Assembly: GCA_019745565.1 (NCBI GenBank)
Contig: JAIESW010000002.1
Coordinates: 185,006-249,005 of the forward strand
Source: Burkholderiales bacterium
GTDB taxonomy: Bacteria > Pseudomonadota > Gammaproteobacteria > Burkholderiales > Ga0077523
Length of the DNA stretch: 64,000 nt
Reading direction: 5' to 3'
The notes beneath the pieces were generated by a model. The model was given only the letters and a program-made list of their open reading frames with translations, had not been told where the DNA came from and ran no database searches. Made by a program: the position numbers and the translations under genes. Below, piece after piece: positions 59,701 to 64,000 of this stretch. Every line of letters starts with the position of its first letter. Within the stretch, counting starts at the first letter, position 1.

Positions 59701-60228
59701 GAACGGCACAGTCACGATAACTGACGGGCTACTGGTCCGGGTCGGCGATGGCTCGAACCGTCCGAACGGCGTAGTCACGACACCAGGATATTTTCCATGT
59801 TGAAACGCACCAATATGCTGCGAGTCCATCGGCCCGTACCCGGCGGAGGTCATGGCTGTGTGCAGTGCGAATCGTGTGCGGCGTCTGGTCTCGGCATGCT
59901 CCGGATGCGCACCGAAGTTCATGCTGATGGCCACGACAATTGGTGTTCTGCTCTCGGACGGATCTGAGAGCCATCTGGCGACGTCGTCAGACTTCACGAA
60001 TGATCTGAACGACGGTGGTCGCTGGTTGGGGTCCAGACCGGAGTCGATCGAACTCGCTTCGGCACGCAATCCTCTCGTAATGGCCTCGCTGGGGTCTTCC
60101 CAAAGGCGGGTGTCGAACCGCTCGAGATTCTGGAAGATCTCGTGATGGACCTGCGGCGGAGCGGCGGGACGCGGAGCGCGGATGTCCGCTTCCTTCAGGA
60201 AGGGTGCGACCGTTACGGTCAGCACCAT
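56761..60228 (-). CDS. Giant multi-pass membrane protein of unknown function
   Basis: At least 1155 aa. After a likely N-terminal helix comes a soluble part of about 640 residues with two Rossmann-like stretches (TPIVVAISMNFGAHPEH; RILLIGETDTFYARALLGN; FAIGILGGDDYDKLTWLRAL followed by FFTTDLDARLWDAP). Then come about eight membrane helices (about 680-1055) and a short C-terminal soluble region ending in one helix (AILVIVGGAGFQQI). I do not recognise the family. ATG 60228 falls inside the N-terminal helix (DIPVVAFLGM), so translation probably starts earlier, possibly at ATT 60282 (GGAGGG seven bases upstream); the reading frame has a stop 33 bases further upstream of that point. Patatin and small membrane genes follow. 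Confidence 0.8.
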   Translation of the reverse strand: MVLTVTVAPFLKEADIRAPRPAAPPQVHHEIFQNLERFDTRLWEDPSEAITRGLRAEASSIDSGLDPNQRPPSFRSFVKSDDVARWLSDPSESRTPIVVAISMNFGAHPEHAETRRRTRFALHTAMTSAGYGPMDSQHIGAFQHGKYPGVVTTPFGRFEPSPTRTSSPSVIVTVPFERFEPLPTRAGGPPVLVLWLDEDFFIDTVRTDGHDASGGGVEFLLPLQRLRNELRINQITLIGPTTSDLLSEMLRSLGRTSSENRSDNGIERNWSKNSNYTTWLRIYSPSATAPPMDLAQAYNNAFEQRQPPSGERSLCEGATTSRKSATRCIQDVFRTAGIEFRSMVPDDGRLLDAVKRELAFRWCGQERPSKPRILLIGETDTFYARALLGNARPSDPDGDEVELCRRYRMDAKFFAATRPIPDFWQYRKYTFLRDLNDPYIDDDVAVRNKLADRAKSKTESNVPQATIGEAVSEGDPQFDYVRRMAKQMLDDQANEKGGAGGVFAIGILGGDDYDKLTWLRALRPKFQKALFFTTDLDARLWDAPNIDTARNLLVASGFGLKPGEHALKAEGQPEETAGLPVFRRDAQTAYFHALRAALSMGSPGDEFDRFSNGSTVNVYELGLSQPYLMSFDRKATDKASAEPKLSQQRADKGEPSDSGKFRKLKPLVLLVATAFAVSYLLRRLCLTAVRFCLAGLRPTTPRGVSRFRFAFVTTVALAILAVWWRWGAFAWVIVAVVLPWFCIGWGQKAPGTTPPPSPQYRWWRLGLGMLALGILAWFFWLGYQACLEARAGTGEPLALMDGVSIWVGSAIRWLAIAAGIVWLFTIFGTLAKNTEECAAEVAERMTAETPPLRVLLRFRACTANRVQFVNSDDSFHSYADVSHWVPMLIVGAVVTYILYLATAGLYMVFESPNNPARGYAAVTFYYQTLVAGGVALFALIATLAYAVLTCRAWILRSVDERHSLPWHQDTEDRAREKYSLPRLAFRVPRPTVSAKFMAAERTLLGARHHMELIAMRTRVLTPLVYAPFLIITILLFARWDRFDYTIETTSVVVMFTVSTLFSIGIVAALRSAAKKFKKHLLEDMDKALHDIRRADTTYNAIRKHLARLSAIRAEAEAETSGAFQPILEQPIVKAILVIVGGAGFQQIADLLQWFK

Positions 60229-60295
60229 CCCGAGGAACGCAACGACCGGGATGTCCCGGGCCCAGTTGAGGGTGGGGGAAATGCTGAAGCCCTCC

Positions 60296-60577
60296 AGTGT
60301 TGCTGACTACGTGGTGCGCGTTCTTCCGCTATACCGACATGACAGCTGTTGCCGGTCGCCGAGGAACGCTCTACCAGCGGTGTCCGTGTCGAGCCGCCGC
60401 GAAAGGGCGGGCGTGCGACTCTCATCGCATCCTCGAAGACTAACGAAGTGCTACACACCGATCTCTTACGAATTCGCGAGCCTGTCCGGTTCGCCCTTCT
60501 GATGATCCTGCGCACGAAAGAACACGAGGACCATTGGCGACCGAAGCCGCTCCGCGACGCTTTCCATCCGGGTCGCG
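60296..60577. other. Non-coding region upstream of the giant membrane gene
   Basis: About 280 bases with no credible gene on either strand; presumably holds the promoter of the minus-strand cassette. No box that I can place with confidence. Confidence 0.5.
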
Positions 60578-61158
60578 AGGCACCCCTTCCCCCGGCTTAG
60601 CCGGGGGAAGGTTGGGGCGGGGGCAAGTGGCGTGTGGAATGGAGGCATCGCATGCCCCCACCCTGACCCTCCCCCAGCTGAAGCTGGGGGAGGGGATGTG
60701 CTGCGTAGGACTGGAGGAAGGCGATGCACCGCGCGGTGCGTCACGAGGCACTCCTTCCCCCGGCTGCGCCGGGGGGGAAGGTTGGGATGGGGGCAAAGCG
60801 GTATGTCGAATGGAGGCACCGCGTGCCCCCACCCTGGCCCTCCCCCAGCTGAAGCTGGGGGAGGGGACGTGCTGCGTAGGGCTGGAAGAGGGTGACGTAC
60901 CGCGCGGCGTGTCACCAGGCACTCCTTCCCCCGGCTGCGCCGGGGGAAGGTTGGGATGGGGGCAAGCGGTATGTGGAGTGGAGGCACCGCGTGCCCCCAC
61001 CCTGACCCTCCCCCAGCTGAAGCTGGGGGAGGGGATGTACTGCGTAGGACTGGGGGAGGGGATGTACTGCGTATGACCGGAGGAAGGCGATGTGCCGCGC
61101 GGCGTGTCGCGAGGCACTCCTTCCCCCACGTTAGTGGGGGAAGGTTGGGATGGGGGCC
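60578..61158. repeat. Array of dispersed hairpin repeats (period about 170 bp)
   Basis: Four B-type hairpins (about 60578-60624, 60747-60795, 60919-60963, 61111-61157) alternate with three A-type ones (about 60654-60704, 60823-60873, 60991-61042), plus a partial duplicate (GGGGGAGGGGATGTACTGCG at 61051-61070). Units and linkers match the array at 56206-56645 in the same orientation, so the giant membrane gene is bracketed by direct arrays. Confidence 0.92.
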
Positions 61159-61164
61159 TGCCTC

Positions 61165-62181
61165 CTACTTCGCCTCTCTGAACCCCTCCGGATTCATCGA
61201 CTGCCACTTCCACCCATCCCGGCACATCTCGTCCACGCCGCGCTCCGCCTTCCACCCCAGTGTCTTCAACGCGAGAGAAGGGTCCGCATACACGGTCGCC
61301 ACATCCCCCGGGCGCCGCGCGACGATCTTGTACGCCACCTTGCGCCCGCTCGCCCGCTCGAACGCACGCACCATCTCCAACACGCTGTAGCCGCGACCGG
61401 TGCCGAGATTGACGGCGAGCAGTCCGTCATTGCCGGCACGTTCGAGCGCTTTCACATGGCCGATGGCGAGATCCACCACGTGAATGTAGTCGCGTACACC
61501 GGTGCCATCGGGGGTGGGATAGTCGTCGCCGAACACCTGCAGTTCCGCCCTGCGCCTCACCGCCACCTGCGCGATGTACGGCATGAGATTGTTCGGAATG
61601 CCTTGAGGGTCTTCGCCGATCAGCCCGCTATCGTGCGCGCCCACAGGGTTGAAGTAGCGCAGCAGCGAGAGCTTCCAGGATGAATCGGCGACGTGCACAT
61701 CCCTCAGGATCTGCTCGCTCATCAGCTTGGTCTGCCCGTAGGGATTGGTGGCGCGCAGCGGAGCGTCTTCGCGCACGGGCACCGATTCCGGATCGCCATA
61801 CACGGTGGCGGAAGAACTGAACACGAGGTGCTTCGCGTCATGCCGTGCAAGAGCACGAACGAGAGCCGTCAGGCTCAAAAGGTTGTTCTCGTAGTACTCG
61901 ATCGGCTTCGCCACTGATTCGCCGACCGCCTTGAAAGCTGCAAAGTGGATGGCCGCGTCGATCCTGCGTCCTTCGAACGCGCGATCGAGCACGCCTTCGT
62001 CCTGCACGCGGCCCTGCACGAACACCGGGCGCTTGCCTGCAATGGTGGCGATGCGGTCGATGACAACCGCGTGGCTGTTGGAAAGATCGTCGACGATGAC
62101 GACCTCGTGGCCTGCCTCGAGGAGTGCGATGCAGGTGTGGGAGCCGATGTAGCCGGCGCCGCCGGTGACGAGGACTTGCAT
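61165..62181 (-). CDS. galE: UDP-glucose 4-epimerase
   Basis: 338-aa extended SDR: NAD motif TGGAGYIGSH (7-16), VDDLSNSH, catalytic Ser/Thr in FSSSATVYGDP, YxxxK as YGQTK, then RYFNPVGAHDSGLIGEDP and YIHVVDLAIGH. Interconverts UDP-glucose and UDP-galactose, supplying UDP-galactose to the EPS locus. Cytosolic. Divergent from rfbB with 163 bases between starts. Ends seven bases after a hairpin repeat. Confidence 0.97.
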   Translation of the reverse strand: MQVLVTGGAGYIGSHTCIALLEAGHEVVIVDDLSNSHAVVIDRIATIAGKRPVFVQGRVQDEGVLDRAFEGRRIDAAIHFAAFKAVGESVAKPIEYYENNLLSLTALVRALARHDAKHLVFSSSATVYGDPESVPVREDAPLRATNPYGQTKLMSEQILRDVHVADSSWKLSLLRYFNPVGAHDSGLIGEDPQGIPNNLMPYIAQVAVRRRAELQVFGDDYPTPDGTGVRDYIHVVDLAIGHVKALERAGNDGLLAVNLGTGRGYSVLEMVRAFERASGRKVAYKIVARRPGDVATVYADPSLALKTLGWKAERGVDEMCRDGWKWQSMNPEGFREAK

Positions 62182-62290
62182 GGAGAAGAGAGGCCGAAGA
62201 AGAAAAGCATTCTAAACGCAGGCGCTTGCCAGGCGGACTGCACGAGTGCGGCGGACATGCAGCCGTGGTTCGATCCACGGCCGTAGCGGC

Positions 62291-62304
62291 CGGTATCATC
62301 CGTG
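62291..62304 (+). promoter_or_regulatory. Putative -10 region of rfbB
   Basis: CGGTATCATCCGTG, identical to 23715-23728, with -10-like TATCAT; 41 bases before the rfbB start. A weak TTCGAT may serve as -35. Confidence 0.35.
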
Positions 62305-62344
62305 CTTCACACTACCGTCTTTCGATACACGCAAGCTCAGTACC

Positions 62345-63409
62345 ATGGCCAAGATCCTCGTCACCGGCGGCGCCGGCTTCATCGGCGCCAACTTCGTCCT
62401 CAACTGGCCCTATGCCGAGCGGGTCGCCGTCGTCAATCTCGACAAACTCACCTACGCCGGCAACCTCGAAAGCCTCAAGTCGCTCGAAGGCAACGCCGGG
62501 CATATCTTCGTGCACGGCGACATCGGCGATCGAACCCTGGTGGGCAAGCTGCTGCGGGAGCATCGACCGACAGCCGTCGTGAACTTTGCCGCGGAAAGCC
62601 ACGTGGACCGTTCCATTCACGGCCCGGAGGATTTCATCCAGACCAACGTGGTCGGCACCTTCCATCTGCTGGAGGAAGTGCGCGGCTACTGGAACGAGGT
62701 GCTGAACAAGGATCCGTCGTTCCGCTTTCTGCACGTGTCGACGGACGAAGTCTACGGAACGCTCGGTCCGGGCGATCCGGCCTTCACCGAGGAAACGCCG
62801 TTCGCACCCAACAGCCCTTATGCCGCCTCGAAGGCTTCGTCCGACCATCTGGTGCGCGCCTATCACCACACGTACGGTTTGCCGGTGCTGACGACCAATT
62901 GCTCCAACAACTACGGCCCGTATCACTTCCCCGAGAAGTTGATCCCGCTGATGATCCACAACGCCCTCGCCGGCAAGCCGCTGCCCGTGTATGGCGATGG
63001 GCAGCAGGTGCGCGACTGGTTGTTCGTGGAGGATCACTGCGCCGCGATCCGCGCCGTGCTCGCCCAAGGCACGCCGGGCGAGACCTACAACGTGGGCGGG
63101 CGCAGCGAGATGAAGAACCTCGACGTGGTGAAAATCCTGTGCACCATCCTCGACAAGGAAAGCCCGCGCAAGGATGGCCAGTCGTACTCGACACAGGTCG
63201 CTTTCGTTGCCGACCGACCCGGGCACGATCGTCGGTATGCGATCAACTGCGCAAAGCTCGAGCGCGAACTGGGATGGAAACCGAAGGAGACGTTCGAGTC
63301 CGGAATCGCGAAGACCGTACGCTGGTATCTGGACCACCAGGACTGGGTGAAGAACGTGACGAGCGGCGAGTACCGGAAGTGGGTGGAGAAGCACTACGCG
63401 AAGGGGTAG
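62345..63409 (+). CDS. rfbB: dTDP-glucose 4,6-dehydratase
   Basis: 354-aa extended SDR: TGGAGFIGANFV near residue 7, KLTYAGNLESL, FAAESHVDRSIHGP, catalytic STDEVYGTLG with Asp-Glu, YAASKASSDHLVRAYHHTYG, TNCSNNYGPYHFPEKLIPL and VYGDGQQVRDWL. Makes dTDP-4-keto-6-deoxyglucose, the precursor of dTDP-rhamnose and other deoxysugars. ATG 62345 is the natural start. The rfbA, rfbC and rfbD partners are not in the window and may lie beyond its right end. Confidence 0.97.
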   Translation: MAKILVTGGAGFIGANFVLNWPYAERVAVVNLDKLTYAGNLESLKSLEGNAGHIFVHGDIGDRTLVGKLLREHRPTAVVNFAAESHVDRSIHGPEDFIQTNVVGTFHLLEEVRGYWNEVLNKDPSFRFLHVSTDEVYGTLGPGDPAFTEETPFAPNSPYAASKASSDHLVRAYHHTYGLPVLTTNCSNNYGPYHFPEKLIPLMIHNALAGKPLPVYGDGQQVRDWLFVEDHCAAIRAVLAQGTPGETYNVGGRSEMKNLDVVKILCTILDKESPRKDGQSYSTQVAFVADRPGHDRRYAINCAKLERELGWKPKETFESGIAKTVRWYLDHQDWVKNVTSGEYRKWVEKHYAKG

Positions 63410-63475
63410 ATGGGATGTGCGCCCCTTGTTGGTAGGGGATCTGCTGCGCGCGCAGGCTGCATCGAGATGCACGTC

Positions 63476-63795
63476 TTCCCCCAGCGTGCTTGGGGGAGGG
63501 GACGCAAATCTTCGAGACGCGGTGATCGCCAGGCACTCCTTCCCCCACCATCGGTGGGGGAAGGTTGGATGGGGGCAGGCGATCATCGCGATGCGTACGT
63601 CTGCTGCCCCCACCCTAACCCTCCCCCAGTGCGCTGGGGGAGGGGACGCAAATCTTCGAGACACGGTAATCGCCAGGCACTCCTTCCCCCACCATCGGTG
63701 GGGGAAGGTTGGGATGGGGGCCAGCGATCGTCGCGATGCGCACGTCTGCTGCCCCCACCCTAACCCTCCCCCAGCGTGCTGGGGGAGGGGACATA
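63476..63795. repeat. Array of dispersed hairpin repeats (period about 145 bp)
   Basis: A-type hairpins at about 63476-63506, 63606-63650 and 63751-63795 alternate with B-type ones at about 63532-63577 and 63676-63721. Its linkers (GACGCAAATCTTCGAGA, ATCGCCAGGCACTCC, GCGATGCGYACGTCTGCT) repeat within this array but differ from those of the 56 and 60 kb arrays. Confidence 0.92.
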
Positions 63796-64000
63796 AAGCA
63801 TGCACCGCCGCGATTCGGTCAATGCGAATGGCATTACTTTCTTCCCCGAATAGCCAGGGAAAGGCGAGAATGGGCACTCCGCACTCGACTGACCATAGTC
63901 GCATGTCATTGAGTCGGCATCGAATTTCTAACTCGGCTCGCGAGCCCTTCGAATAGGGCCGCCACGGGGTTGCCAACACTCCAGCCGCGGCGTAGAACTT
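63796..64000. other. Right end of window, non-coding as far as seen
   Basis: A decayed B-type hairpin lies at about 63838-63876 (TTCTTCCCCGAATAGCCAGG and AATGGGCAC). The remaining bases show no convincing start or frame. Confidence 0.4.

Noticed and set aside
53003..60282. Calling the patatin/giant-protein cassette an anti-phage system
   Set aside because: The patatin is an exported lipoprotein and no nucleotide cyclase, STAND ATPase or nuclease is present; the evidence does not reach a defence call.
60349..61076. Pro/Ser-rich open frames in the repeat arrays
   Set aside because: They exist only because the C/G-rich repeats lack stop codons in several frames; no start signals or conservation are visible.
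56206..63795. CRISPR-like look of the three repeat arrays
   Set aside because: The repeated units are paired hairpins with repeated linkers, period 145-170 bp, no unique equal-length spacers and no cas genes.
63410..63979. Minus-strand open frame entering from the right end
   Set aside because: It runs through the repeat array and lacks any family-like motif or ribosome-binding site.

Overview
The window is a high-GC stretch (about 70% G+C in the flanks) of a Gram-negative chromosome, most likely a betaproteobacterium. Pointers are the exosortase-B/PEP-CTERM exopolysaccharide locus with epsD, epsE, epsF, epsG and epsI genes, a long cobalamin-dependent ribonucleotide reductase of the betaproteobacterial type, and DoxX/bufferin modules. 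The order cannot be fixed from the sequence alone. I see no rRNA, tRNA, transposase or CRISPR array.

Region 1 (0.4-8.1 kb). A minus-strand bufferin-type RiPP region holds a Cys-rich precursor (bufA2-like, with a lipobox) and a translationally coupled bufB/bufC pair. Upstream lie a second bufC and a bufB that has lost its N-terminal quarter, with a small exported protein between the two sets. Divergently transcribed is a three-gene signalling operon: OmpR-type regulator, HAMP histidine kinase, and a membrane HAMP-PAS-GAF protein with no output domain.

Region 2 (8.4-19.5 kb). A tightly packed nine-gene operon starts with a bufA1 (DUF2282) precursor and continues with a 55-aa acidic protein, DoxX, an SDR dehydrogenase, a GMC oxidoreductase, a glycogen-debranching-type glucosidase, a GH63-type glucosidase, an aquaporin, and a DoxX/NDH-2 fusion. 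It links a metal-binding peptide to alpha-glucan breakdown, sugar oxidation and quinone reduction. I regard it as the best candidate here for an undescribed system.

Region 3 (19.6-31 kb). Mixed housekeeping and accessory genes: a ParE/RHH toxin-antitoxin pair between two copies of the dispersed repeat, a second PAS-GAF sensor, a truncated gluconolactonase remnant, a two-domain VOC protein, msrB, a DUF72 protein, an outer-membrane barrel, nrdJ and a MurG-like glycosyltransferase.

Region 4 (30.2-53 kb). PEP-CTERM/exopolysaccharide region. A minus-strand operon encodes PEP-CTERM protein, pilin-like protein and PEP-CTERM protein behind a good sigma-54 promoter. On the plus strand are epsD, the initiating sugar transferase, a broken Uma2 gene, epsE-epsF-epsG, exosortase B, epsI, polymerase-like and flippase-like proteins, five glycosyltransferases, a DUF579/GXM-like methyltransferase and a clan-A glycosidase. 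G+C falls to about 55% from roughly 40 to 53 kb, typical of an exchanged polysaccharide segment.

Region 5 (53-64 kb). An uncharacterised minus-strand cassette consists of a giant multi-pass membrane protein, a patatin-like lipoprotein and a small membrane protein. The giant gene is bracketed by two directly oriented arrays of the dispersed hairpin repeat. The window ends with divergent galE and rfbB, which supply sugar nucleotides, and a third repeat array.

A dispersed palindromic repeat family (C-rich/G-rich hairpins of two alternating kinds) fills most large intergenic gaps, with a dozen clusters in 64 kb.
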